Part shown: piece by piece, positions 1 through 6,646 of the stretch
How positions within the stretch are numbered: position 1 is the first letter of the stretch
Layout of the letters: every line of letters begins with the position of its first letter
NCBI GenBank assembly: GCA_023428365.1
Contig: JAEYYQ010000036.1
Location: 1 to 7,638 of the forward strand
Source: Pseudomonadota bacterium
GTDB taxonomy: Bacteria > Pseudomonadota > Alphaproteobacteria > Rhizobiales > Hyphomicrobiaceae
Length of the DNA stretch: 7,638 nucleotides
Direction: 5' to 3'
Notes under the pieces: generated by a model
Seen by the model: the letters and a program-made list of their open reading frames with translations, nothing else
What the model was told of the DNA's origin: nothing
The model's database searches: none
Program-made: the position numbers and the translations under genes

Positions 1-1263
1 GGACTTGCGAATGCGCTCCAGGGCTGGCGGAACGAGCGCCCCAGGCCGCTCCTTGATGGGCTCCGCGCCGCGCGTGATCTTGTCGTAAAGGTTCGGCTCT
101 ATCGTTCCCGCGATCTCGCCGTAGCCACCACGCACGTAGAGCCTGACTTCGTCCGGCACCGTGTCATAGCGCTGGCGGCCCTTGTCGCGGCCGACCACGT
201 TGAGAACGGCCTGCGTAACAATGTACTGCGCGAACGGACTGACGACGATCGGATAACCGAGATCCTCGCGAACGTGCCAGGCCTCTTCCAGGATCTCCTC
301 AAGGCGACCTTTCAGGCCCATGGTTTCGAGCTGATAGGCGAGGTTCGACACCATCCCGCCCGGGCATTGATGCTGGAAATGAAATTCGTCGTATTCGTTC
401 GGCGTGCCGACCGGCTTATCTTCCTTCTCCGCGATATATGCCAGCCGCTCCGCCACTTCGCGGACCAGGGCCAGATCGATACTCACGTCATGTCCGCGAC
501 GGCGCAGATTTGCGACCACGCGCTCCGTCGGTGAGTGAGACACACCATTGGCCAGCGTCGACGTGGCCGTATGCACGACATCGACTCCGTGCGTCACCGC
601 CTGCAACACGACATAAGGTGCGAGCCCCGAATTGCAGTGTGTATGGATCTGCAGAGGCCGGTCGCCCAGGACACGTTTTACAGCGGGAACGAGCGTCGCG
701 ACGCGCTCTGGCGTGAGCAGCCCGCTCGCATCTTTCAGAAATACGGCATCGACACCGAGGCGGATCAGATCCTTGGTTTTGCGTACGTAATAATCGTCCG
801 TGTGCACCGGGCTGTGCGTGAACACCAGCCCGCCTGCCACATACATGCCGTGACGCTTCCCGGCTTTGATCGGGATTTCGAGATTGCGCATGTCATTGAG
901 CGCGTCATACGGCGTGTGATAGCGCATACCGTTTGCAACGAAACGCTCCGCCGCCAATTCAACAACGTCGTCTGCGAAAAACTCGAACGTAAACAGGCTT
1001 TGCCCGCGCGTATGAATGATGAGCGGCGTATTCGTGACCCATGATGACAGAATACGCATCCGCTCCCACGGGTCCTCGCGCAGGTAACGCACGCATACAT
1101 CGAACACCGCGCCGCCGACGAGATCGATCGCCTCGAAGCCTGCCCGATCGAGACGCGGCGCCAACTCGCGCATCATGCCCGTGGTCATCCGCGTCGCCCA
1201 AAGGCACTGGTGCGCGTCACGCAACGTCACATCTATCAGGCGGATAGGCGCGCGATCAGGCAT
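1..1263 (-). CDS. Biotin-dependent carboxyltransferase subunit, pyruvate carboxylase B / oxaloacetate decarboxylase alpha family (3' end outside window)
   Basis: This frame is open for 421 codons from the ATG at 1263 to the left edge, so the C-terminus is missing. In this family the subunit moves a carboxyl group between biotin and an oxo acid in the cytoplasm. The HMGL-like TIM barrel begins with DVTLRDAHQ (residues 11-19). D16, K177 (VFLKDASG) and the HTH pair H207/H209 match the metal ligands of pyruvate carboxylase. The second domain is marked by HQCPGGMVSNL (298-308) and the QAVLNV and VPDEVRLYV segments (351-377). Related B subunits run to about 600 residues and end in a biotinyl domain, which would lie beyond the window. 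The ATG lies inside the end of the biotin carboxylase gene (8-base overlap), with only a weak GGA upstream, which suggests translational coupling. Several pocket residues are unusual (see findings), so pyruvate is not assured as substrate. 2-oxoglutarate or another oxo acid is possible. Confidence 0.9.
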   Translation of the reverse strand, partial: MPDRAPIRLIDVTLRDAHQCLWATRMTTGMMRELAPRLDRAGFEAIDLVGGAVFDVCVRYLREDPWERMRILSSWVTNTPLIIHTRGQSLFTFEFFADDVVELAAERFVANGMRYHTPYDALNDMRNLEIPIKAGKRHGMYVAGGLVFTHSPVHTDDYYVRKTKDLIRLGVDAVFLKDASGLLTPERVATLVPAVKRVLGDRPLQIHTHCNSGLAPYVVLQAVTHGVDVVHTATSTLANGVSHSPTERVVANLRRRGHDVSIDLALVREVAERLAYIAEKEDKPVGTPNEYDEFHFQHQCPGGMVSNLAYQLETMGLKGRLEEILEEAWHVREDLGYPIVVSPFAQYIVTQAVLNVVGRDKGRQRYDTVPDEVRLYVRGGYGEIAGTIEPNLYDKITRGAEPIKERPGALVPPALERIRKS

Positions 1264-2602
1264 TGGCAAAATCCGTCTCGACCCAGCGGGTGTGCACTGA
1301 ACCATCAATAAAAGCGGGATGCGCCAGAACCTGGCGATGGAAATCGAGCGTCGTAGCTATCCCGTCGACTTCGAAAGCATCGAGTGCGAAACGCGCCCGC
1401 GCGATCGCTGCGTTGCGGTCTTCGCCGACGACGATCAATTTGCCGAGCAGCGAATCGTAATAGGTCGGCACCGCATAACCGCGAGACACATGGCTGTCGA
1501 ACCGCACGCCCGGCATACGCGGTGGCCGCCACTTGGACAGCGTGCCGGGCGTCGGCATGAACCCGCGGCTGGGATCTTCCGCGTTGATGCGAAATTCGAT
1601 CGCGTGGCCTTGCGTCGTGACGCTATCTTGGGAAAATGACAGCCGCTCACCGGCCGCGACCCGCAGTTGCTCCGCAACGAGATCTATCCCCGTCAGCATT
1701 TCCGTCACCGGATGCTCGACCTGGATGCGGGTATTCATCTCGATGAAATAAAATTCGCCACGGCTGACGTCGTATATGAACTCGACCGTTCCAGCTCCAA
1801 CGTAACTAATGCCTTCCGTGAGCTTCACCGCAGCATCGCAAATAGCCTGACGCGTCTCAGCGTCGAGGACCGGCGAAGGACCTTCCTCGATCAGCTTCTG
1901 ATGACGGCGCTGCACACTGCAATCGCGCTCCCACAAGTGGACCGCGCGGCCGTGTTTGTCGCCGAACACCTGCACTTCGATATGGCGGACCTTGGGGACG
2001 AAGCGTTCGAGATAGATGCCGCCATCCCCGAACGCCGCCTGAGCCTCGCCGCTCGCTTGTGTGAAGAGTGCAGCGAACGAACCGGCATCGGGCGCCACCC
2101 GCATGCCGCGTCCGCCACCACCAGCCAGCGCCTTGAGAAGTACCGGATAGCCAACCATCTCGGCAATTTCCGCTGCCGCCGCGACGTCCGTAAAGGCGCC
2201 ATCAGAACCCGGCACCAGCGGCACGCCAAACCGTTTTGCAGTACGGCGCGCCTCGGCCTTGTCGCCCATGGTCACTATGGATTGCGCAGACGGGCCGACA
2301 AACGTGATATTTTCGGCCTCGCACTTGGCCGCGAACTCGGCGCGCTCGGACAAAAACCCATAGCCCGGATGCAACGCGTCGCATCCCGTCGCGACGGCGG
2401 CCTGAAGGATCGCCGACATGTCGAGATAGCTCTTGGCCGCGGACGTCGCACCGATACAGACTGCCTGATCGGCAGCCCAAATATGTGCGCAATTGTCATC
2501 AGCCTGGGAATAGACCGCCACCGTTTCGAGATTCAGCTTCCGGCACGCGCGGATTATCCGCAGTGCGATCTCTCCGCGATTGGCGACCAGAACTCGCTTC
2601 AA
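1256..2602 (-). CDS. accC: Biotin carboxylase subunit (AccC/PycA family)
   Basis: The enzyme carboxylates the biotin of a carrier domain using ATP and bicarbonate. From the TTG at 2602 it has 448 residues, the usual family length, and starts MKRVLVANRGEIA, as biotin carboxylases typically do. The glycine-rich ATP loop GGGGRGMRV is at 161-169, ERDCSVQRRHQK at 225-236, and the catalytic segment FIEMNTRIQVEHPVTE at 286-301. E288, N290, R292 and R338 fall at the same numbers as the catalytic residues of E. coli AccC. The TTG has AAGAGG six bases upstream. In-frame starts further up (ATG at 2656, TTG at 2671) would add 18 or 23 residues of atypical sequence with weak ribosome sites. The downstream partner is a carboxyltransferase of pyruvate carboxylase type, not AccA/AccD, so the gene more likely serves a PycA-like role than fatty acid synthesis. 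The symbol is given by family. Confidence 0.93.
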   Translation of the reverse strand: MKRVLVANRGEIALRIIRACRKLNLETVAVYSQADDNCAHIWAADQAVCIGATSAAKSYLDMSAILQAAVATGCDALHPGYGFLSERAEFAAKCEAENITFVGPSAQSIVTMGDKAEARRTAKRFGVPLVPGSDGAFTDVAAAAEIAEMVGYPVLLKALAGGGGRGMRVAPDAGSFAALFTQASGEAQAAFGDGGIYLERFVPKVRHIEVQVFGDKHGRAVHLWERDCSVQRRHQKLIEEGPSPVLDAETRQAICDAAVKLTEGISYVGAGTVEFIYDVSRGEFYFIEMNTRIQVEHPVTEMLTGIDLVAEQLRVAAGERLSFSQDSVTTQGHAIEFRINAEDPSRGFMPTPGTLSKWRPPRMPGVRFDSHVSRGYAVPTYYDSLLGKLIVVGEDRNAAIARARFALDAFEVDGIATTLDFHRQVLAHPAFIDGSVHTRWVETDFANA

Positions 2603-2664
2603 CGTGGGCCTCTTGAGGGTGCGAACCGCGAGCGACCCGACAATCTGACATCGCATCGTCTCAT
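2599..2664 (-). CDS. Possible 21-codon leader peptide upstream of the biotin carboxylase gene
   Basis: A short frame opens at the ATG at 2664, with AAAAGG eight bases upstream, and closes at the TGA at 2601-2599. That TGA overlaps the proposed TTG start of the biotin carboxylase (TTGA). The predicted peptide has 21 residues, is rich in arginine (MRRCDVR at the start) and resembles nothing I know. Its placement would suit translational coupling or an upstream-frame control. It may equally be chance, because a frame of this length is common in GC-rich DNA and the larger gene may start upstream of it. Confidence 0.2.
   Translation of the reverse strand: MRRCDVRLSGRSRFAPSRGPR
2609..2614 (-). promoter_or_regulatory. 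Ribosome binding site supporting the TTG start of the biotin carboxylase
   Basis: On the minus strand AAGAGG lies six bases before the TTG at 2602. It is the best Shine-Dalgarno match near any in-frame start of this gene, and it fits the start expected from family length. Confidence 0.55.
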
Positions 2665-2796
2665 ATTTCAAGCCTTTTCATCTCAATATTCGATACTGTA
2701 GGCTAGATGACAGGCTGAAATTGGAAGTTCTGCGCGTCGCTGACCGCAGACTGATAGATGATGGCTAAAGCCGCACTCAGAAACGGCGAATGCCGC
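2665..2796. promoter_or_regulatory. Divergent intergenic region, probably holding promoters for both flanking units
   Basis: The carboxylase operon leaves to the left and the dehydrogenase to the right, so both promoters are expected here. On the minus strand TTCAGC followed after 18 bases by TATCGA is a weak sigma-70-like pair. The stretch around 2679-2710 is noticeably more AT-rich than its surroundings. TCTGCG (2729-2734) and CGCAGA (2745-2750) form an inverted repeat with a 10-base spacer that could be an operator half-site pair. None of these is strong, and no regulator gene is in view to connect with it. Confidence 0.35.
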
Positions 2797-2804
2797 GAGG
2801 GAAG
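2797..2804 (+). promoter_or_regulatory. Ribosome binding site of the short-chain dehydrogenase
   Basis: GAGGGAAG sits here, with its GAGG core seven bases before the ATG at 2808. It favours that start over the in-frame ATG 18 bases upstream, which has no comparable site. Confidence 0.65.
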
Positions 2805-2807
2805 AAT

Positions 2808-3581
2808 ATGCGCGAGGAAGCCGACCCTCTGTTCGATGTGAGAGGACTTGCCATTGTCGTTGCCGGCGGCGCTGGTGGCCTCGGCGCTCCGCTCGCTCAC
2901 GCTTTGGCTGAACGTGGCGCGCGCGTGATCGTCGCTGACATCGACGCAACCCGCGCCCAGACTGTAGCGCGCGAACTCGGTGCGAACGGCGCTAAGGCTT
3001 TCGGCGTCGGCCTCGACGTCATGGATGGCACATCTTGTGCCACAGCGCTGGATGCTGCTGTTCAACGATGGGGGCGTGTGGACGGACTGATCAATGCCAG
3101 TGGCATCTATCGCGTCGGACCTGCGCTGGAACTCGATGACGTTGAGTGGCAGCGCACACTCGATATCAACGTGACCGGAGCGTTTCGTTTGGCGCGTGAA
3201 GCCGGGCGCATCATGACCCGCCAGCGCAGCGGCAGCATCGTGACCATCGCATCGGTTTCAAGCGCCGTCGCAAATCCGAACTATGCTGCTTACGCTGCAA
3301 GCAAGGCGGCTGCCGCGCATCTCACGCGCGTGCTTGCTGTCGAGTGGGCAGCCAGTGGCGTGCGCGTCAATGCAATCGGCCCAGCCGTCACCCCTACGCC
3401 TCTCGCCGCTCCCATCCTTGAAAACGAGCAAACGCGCACGGGCGCCCTGTCGCGCATTCCCATGAAGCGCTTCGGCACGCCGGAGGATTTGCTCGCAGCA
3501 ACGATCTATCTGCTATCGCCGGGGAGCAGCTTTATGACCGGCCAGATCCTTTACATCGACGGTGGCCGCACGATCAGCTGA
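2808..3581 (+). CDS. Short-chain dehydrogenase/reductase (classical SDR, FabG/KduD-like)
   Basis: A 257-residue soluble NAD(P)-dependent oxidoreductase of usual classical SDR length. The Rossmann nucleotide loop is AGGAGGLG (19-26), with alanine where many members have threonine. The end of the second strand, VIVADID, places an acidic D44 where it would favour NAD(H) over NADP(H). NASG is at 96-99, N121 in the DINVTGAF segment, and the catalytic S149, Y162 and K166 are in place (YAASK motif). The C-terminus has the family pattern MTGQILYIDGG. The tail (RIPMKRFGTPEDL) resembles sugar-acid and alcohol dehydrogenases such as KduD or gluconate 5-dehydrogenase as well as FabG, so the substrate cannot be named. 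It diverges from the carboxylase operon, with about 200 bases between start codons, and could be co-regulated with it. The start is chosen on its ribosome site. An ATG at 2790 would add six residues. Confidence 0.92.
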   Translation: MREEADPLFDVRGLAIVVAGGAGGLGAPLAHALAERGARVIVADIDATRAQTVARELGANGAKAFGVGLDVMDGTSCATALDAAVQRWGRVDGLINASGIYRVGPALELDDVEWQRTLDINVTGAFRLAREAGRIMTRQRSGSIVTIASVSSAVANPNYAAYAASKAAAAHLTRVLAVEWAASGVRVNAIGPAVTPTPLAAPILENEQTRTGALSRIPMKRFGTPEDLLAATIYLLSPGSSFMTGQILYIDGGRTIS

Positions 3582-3716
3582 CGTCGGACGACCCTCTGGC
3601 CTCCCGCACGTAACACGCTGCAGCTTTTGTTGATCTGCGTCGGCCATGATTTCGCCCGCAATCTCCTCAAGTTTACCGCCGCAGCGGGGACTAAAGACCT
3701 TCACAGTATGGGCATC

Positions 3717-3723
3717 GAGGGGG
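3717..3723 (+). promoter_or_regulatory. Ribosome binding site deciding the start of the membrane-anchored protein gene
   Basis: GAGGGGG lies five bases before the ATG at 3729. The in-frame ATG at 3708 and the earliest start at 3627 lack a comparable site. Confidence 0.5.
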
Positions 3724-3728
3724 TCATC

Positions 3729-4568
3729 ATGTCCGCGCGCGTCTCGGGATCGCATACGCAGCGACCGTCGAATGGTGGGTTCAACGCTCATCGTTATGCA
3801 GCTTTCGCAGAACTTTCGGCTGGCGAGCGTGTTTGCAAGCCAGTCGCCCGCCGCAGCAGCAAAGCGCTGATGCGTGGCGCTTTCCTCTCGACAATCGTCC
3901 TCGGTGGAGGGTGGTTCCTGGCAGGAGATCAAATAACATTCTCGGGGCTACAGCAGACAGTGATCGCTGCCGTATCGCCCTTTCTCGATCGTCAGAATTC
4001 AGAGCCATCCGAGCCCATCGCCAATGCCGCGATGTTCGTTTCTGAGCCAGTTCCGGAACGCATTGTTCAGGACGCTCCGACCATTGCTTCGGATCAATCC
4101 GCTAACGCACGAATGCCTCAGCAGATTAACGATCCGGTCCTGACAACGGCAGCATTGCCGGATAATTCCAGCGACGACGGCGCATCGCCGTCCACGCCCG
4201 AGCGACTGCCGCCACCCGAAGCCGATCCCTCGGATCCTTATGAAACCCGTGCCCTGTCCGTTGGTCTGCACCCTGGCCTGTCGCGCGCGCTGCTGACACA
4301 GCTTTCCGCAGCAGACTATCGCAACGCCGGGATCGCCATCCGCAAGGCGCTTACCGAAACTCCAGACGACGGAACCTTCATCTGGCCGCGCCAGCGCAAA
4401 CCGGAGCTGGCGCTATTCCGCGTCCAGTTCGTTGCGGGCGCGGCGCCAACGTGCCGGCGCTATGTCGTGACCGTTGCCAAGGACGGATGGTCTACGACGG
4501 CGCTGCCTATGGAGAAATGCGGGGCCGAGATCACCCAGGCGCCTTTGAAGAAAACGGCCTCGCGTTAA
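3729..4568 (+). CDS. Hypothetical single-pass membrane protein with C-terminal two-cysteine segment
   Basis: I do not recognise this 279-residue protein. Residues 1-46 are polar and basic (ending VARRSSKALMRG), followed by one hydrophobic segment at about 47-66 (FLSTIVLGGGWFLAG). This predicts a type II anchor with the rest in the periplasm. Residues 90-170 are low in hydrophobic content and rich in Pro, Ser, Glu and Asp (SEPSEP, PERLPPPEADPSDPYE), so probably a disordered linker. Residues 174-265 look folded: an amphipathic stretch (LSRALLTQLSAADYRNAG), then a strand-like C-terminal unit with C242 and C264 that could form a disulfide (TCRRYVVTVAKDGW). Upstream in-frame starts would only add residues unlike the rest. 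It follows the dehydrogenase after 147 bases with no obvious terminator. Nothing ties it to carboxylate metabolism. It could be a cell-envelope protein. Confidence 0.75.
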   Translation: MSARVSGSHTQRPSNGGFNAHRYAAFAELSAGERVCKPVARRSSKALMRGAFLSTIVLGGGWFLAGDQITFSGLQQTVIAAVSPFLDRQNSEPSEPIANAAMFVSEPVPERIVQDAPTIASDQSANARMPQQINDPVLTTAALPDNSSDDGASPSTPERLPPPEADPSDPYETRALSVGLHPGLSRALLTQLSAADYRNAGIAIRKALTETPDDGTFIWPRQRKPELALFRVQFVAGAAPTCRRYVVTVAKDGWSTTALPMEKCGAEITQAPLKKTASR

Positions 4569-4589
4569 GCGCAATCGACGCTCGGTACT

Positions 4590-4619
4590 CAGGGCTTTGC
4601 CTCATCAGGCAAAGCCCTG
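4590..4619. terminator. Perfect 13-bp hairpin between convergent genes
   Basis: The arms CAGGGCTTTGCCT (4590-4602) and AGGCAAAGCCCTG (4607-4619) pair perfectly around the loop CATC. It lies 21 bases after the membrane-protein stop and 23 bases beyond the dctM stop on the other strand. This is the place for a two-way terminator shared by convergent genes. No T-run follows on either side, so it would be a non-canonical terminator or an RNA 3'-end stabiliser. Confidence 0.75.
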
Positions 4620-4642
4620 CCGAACCGCGAAACCGCATCGCC

Positions 4643-5926
4643 CTATTCGAGCAGCAATTGCGGCAGCCAAAGAACGGTCGCGGGAAACACCGTGATGATA
4701 AAGAGCACCACCACACCGGCGACGAAGAACGGACCCAGTTCCCTCACCTCTTCCTCGAGTTTTACGTTGGCGAAATTCGCACAAATGTAGAGCAAGATGC
4801 CAACCGGCGGCGTGATCAGCCCGAGACAGAGGTTAAAGACAAGCACGACGCCGAAATGGACCAGATCAATGCCGACCGCGCTCACAACAGGCACCAGCAC
4901 CGGAATGAGAATCAACATTGCCGGCAGTGGCTCAAGGAAGATGCCGATGATCAACAGCAACAGGTTGATCAGCATCAGGATCACGAGTGGATCACTGGAC
5001 ACCGACGCAATGGCATTCGCCAGCTGCATCGTCATCCCTGATACCGCGAGAAGCCAACCGAACCCTGCGGACAAAGCGATGATGAACATCACGAGCGCAG
5101 TATCCAGCGAGGTCTGCACCAGCATCGGCCACAGATCGCGAATACGGAGTTGCCGATAGATGAAGAAGCCCACGAGCATGGCGTAGACGACAGCAACCGT
5201 CGCGCTTTCCGTCACGGTAACAACGCCGCCAGTCACGCCGACAATGATGATGACAGGCATCAGCAGCGCCGGAATTGCTGGCAATGCCAATCGCGGGATT
5301 TGACGCAACGGCACGCGCTCAGTGGTAGGGTAATTGCGGCGTACGGATACAATGTAAGCGCCAATCATCAGTGCAATTCCGAGCAATATTCCCGGAATGA
5401 TTCCGCCAAGGAACAAGGCGATAATCGAAACGCCCTTTCCGACGGAAAGTCCATAAATGACGAGTGGGATTGACGGCGGAATGATCGGTCCATTCACGCA
5501 GGCCGATGCCATCAGTGCCGCAGCGAAGCCGCCGCTGTAGCCTTGTTTCTTCATGGCGGGGATCAGCGTCTTGCCGAGTGCGGAGGCATCCGCTGCGGCT
5601 GAACCCGAGAGGCCTGAGAAAATCATTGCTGCCGTGACGGAGGTCAGCGCCAGGCCTCCACGGAAGCGGCCAACCATCGCCATCGCCAGATCGATGATGC
5701 GATTTGTAATCCCGCCGACGTTCATGAGATTCCCGGCGAGAATAAAGAATGGAATCGCAAGCAGCGCGTAAGAGTCGGCGCCGACGAGCGTGCGCTGCGC
5801 CAGCAACGTCATCGGCAGCGATCCTTGCCACCAGATGGCCAGGATCGTCGCCAGACCCATCGCGAAAGCAATCGGCACGGCACAGGCGAGAAGAAAGAAA
5901 AATGATCCGATCAGAAGCGCACTCAT
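4643..5926 (-). CDS. dctM: TRAP transporter large permease subunit DctM
   Basis: A 427-residue, very hydrophobic protein of usual DctM length with about a dozen membrane segments. It forms the ion-coupled transport channel of a TRAP system in the inner membrane, working with DctQ and the periplasmic DctP. Family signatures are visible: PFFILAGNLMN (59-69), FSGLSGSAAADASALG (103-118), the GPIIPPSIPLVIYG loop (146-159) and GLITPPVGI near the C-terminus (369-377), the two PP loops being typical of the two inverted halves. It starts 15 bases after the dctQ stop, with GGGAG about ten bases before the ATG, so the two are surely co-transcribed. The membrane subunits give no direct clue to the substrate. 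TRAP systems usually carry carboxylates or sulfonates. Confidence 0.96.
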   Translation of the reverse strand: MSALLIGSFFFLLACAVPIAFAMGLATILAIWWQGSLPMTLLAQRTLVGADSYALLAIPFFILAGNLMNVGGITNRIIDLAMAMVGRFRGGLALTSVTAAMIFSGLSGSAAADASALGKTLIPAMKKQGYSGGFAAALMASACVNGPIIPPSIPLVIYGLSVGKGVSIIALFLGGIIPGILLGIALMIGAYIVSVRRNYPTTERVPLRQIPRLALPAIPALLMPVIIIVGVTGGVVTVTESATVAVVYAMLVGFFIYRQLRIRDLWPMLVQTSLDTALVMFIIALSAGFGWLLAVSGMTMQLANAIASVSSDPLVILMLINLLLLIIGIFLEPLPAMLILIPVLVPVVSAVGIDLVHFGVVLVFNLCLGLITPPVGILLYICANFANVKLEEEVRELGPFFVAGVVVLFIITVFPATVLWLPQLLLE

Positions 5927-5941
5927 GTGTTGTCCGCTCCC

Positions 5942-6442
5942 TCAGAATTCGCCTGCGGAGCCGCTAGGCACCCGCTTCGTTGGATCAAGCATCTTCTCGA
6001 CGAAGAACAGCATCATCATCGCGCAGGCGATCGGCGCCGAGGCATAATAGTATGCTGGCGTAATATCGAGCGCGCCGGTTGTGCTGGGAACAACGTCAAT
6101 CGTCAGCTTCAGACTGAATATGAAGAGAATGACGATGAATGTGAGGTTCAGCGTCTCAATCATCCAGAATACGGTGTTATTGAACCGCTCCGGAAGCATA
6201 CCAACGAAATAATCGACCGCGATATGCAGCTGTCTTCGGTACAGAACGGCAGCACCGATGAACACGATCCAGATGAAGAGCATGTTGGATACCTGCTCGA
6301 TCCATGCGATCGGAGCATTGATGACGTACCGCCACCACACGGCTGCAAGAGTGATCAGAACAATCGCGGCCATCGCACCGCCGAGCACGAATTCGGCGAT
6401 ATTCGTTACGACATCGCATAGTCGTCCAAATGCTGTTTTCAT
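5942..6442 (-). CDS. dctQ: TRAP transporter small permease subunit DctQ
   Basis: A 166-residue protein with four predicted membrane helices (about 17-36, 50-68, 91-112, 130-149), the usual DctQ topology and length. The conserved pattern is visible: VWWRYVINAPIAWIEQVSN (35-53), then the R-R-Q-L-H segment (69-73). It pairs with DctM to make the membrane part of the transporter. The start at 6442 (MKTAFGRL) is preferred. It has a weak GGAAA eight to ten bases upstream, partly within TGGAAATCCA, a small palindrome that could mask it. An in-frame ATG at 6520 would add 26 polar residues with no ribosome site. The 204-base gap to dctP contains a strong hairpin, so dctQ and dctM may be expressed below dctP. 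Confidence 0.93.
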   Translation of the reverse strand: MKTAFGRLCDVVTNIAEFVLGGAMAAIVLITLAAVWWRYVINAPIAWIEQVSNMLFIWIVFIGAAVLYRRQLHIAVDYFVGMLPERFNNTVFWMIETLNLTFIVILFIFSLKLTIDVVPSTTGALDITPAYYYASAPIACAMMMLFFVEKMLDPTKRVPSGSAGEF

Positions 6443-6578
6443 GCTGGATTTCCATTCAGCAGGCGGCCCGAACTTCGAAGCCACGTTGAAAGGCTGCGCT
6501 CCCCTTGAATAGGTGCGCATATGGTACGGCTGCGGATCATTAGGCTGAGCAAAGTCACGGCTTGAATGCAGCGTACCA

Positions 6579-6617
6579 ACCAGACTGGAATCGGGGCCAC
6601 CGGAGTCTGGTGGCCCC
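6579..6617 (-). promoter_or_regulatory. Hairpin in the dctP-dctQ gap with alternative or pseudoknot pairing
   Basis: Read on the minus strand, GGGGCCACC (6617-6609) and GGTGGCCCC (6601-6593) form a perfect 9-bp GC-rich stem around the loop AGACTCC, starting 29 bases after the dctP stop. No U-run follows. Downstream, AGTCTGGT (6586-6579) is complementary to ACCAGACT (6611-6604), which spans the end of the first arm and the loop. It could replace the stem, or pair only with the loop to give a pseudoknot. Such a structure would act as a leaky terminator or protect the dctP mRNA 3' end, raising binding protein over permease. Confidence 0.6.
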
Positions 6618-6646
6618 TCTTACATTGCGGCGAGGACAACTCGCCC

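Noticed and set aside
1667..2701. A 344-codon plus-strand frame opposite the biotin carboxylase gene
   Set aside because: It is a mirror frame of a fully convincing gene in GC-rich DNA. Its protein has no recognisable motif and an arginine- and histidine-rich make-up typical of such shadows.
2671..2709. Interleaved short complementary pieces (AGCCT/AGGCT and CATCT/AGATG) in the divergent gap
   Set aside because: The five-base arms are too short and cross each other rather than nest. They are expected by chance in a region of this size.
2761..2841. A 26-codon plus-strand frame (MAKAALRNGE...) overlapping the dehydrogenase start
   Set aside because: There is no ribosome site before its ATG and it ends well inside the dehydrogenase gene. 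Chance is the simplest explanation.
2703..3065. A 120-codon minus-strand frame opposite the start of the dehydrogenase
   Set aside because: It overlaps a strong SDR domain and has no recognisable content or ribosome site that I could see.
3582..3728. Gap between the dehydrogenase and the membrane-protein gene, searched for a terminator, promoter or small RNA
   Set aside because: Only a tiny GTCG/CGAC repeat and no convincing -35/-10 pair were seen. Nothing is strong enough to annotate.
4451..5041. A 196-codon plus-strand frame crossing the end of the membrane-protein gene and antisense to dctM
   Set aside because: It runs through the convergent hairpin and mirrors a hydrophobic gene. Its His-, Gln- and Asp-rich tail is what antisense of membrane codons produces.
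5927..6421. A 164-codon plus-strand frame opposite dctQ
   Set aside because: Antisense shadow of a clear membrane protein, with acidic and asparagine-rich low-complexity content and no motif.
6443..6520. N-terminal extension of dctQ to the ATG at 6520
   Set aside because: The 26 added residues are polar and atypical for DctQ, and no Shine-Dalgarno sequence precedes that ATG.
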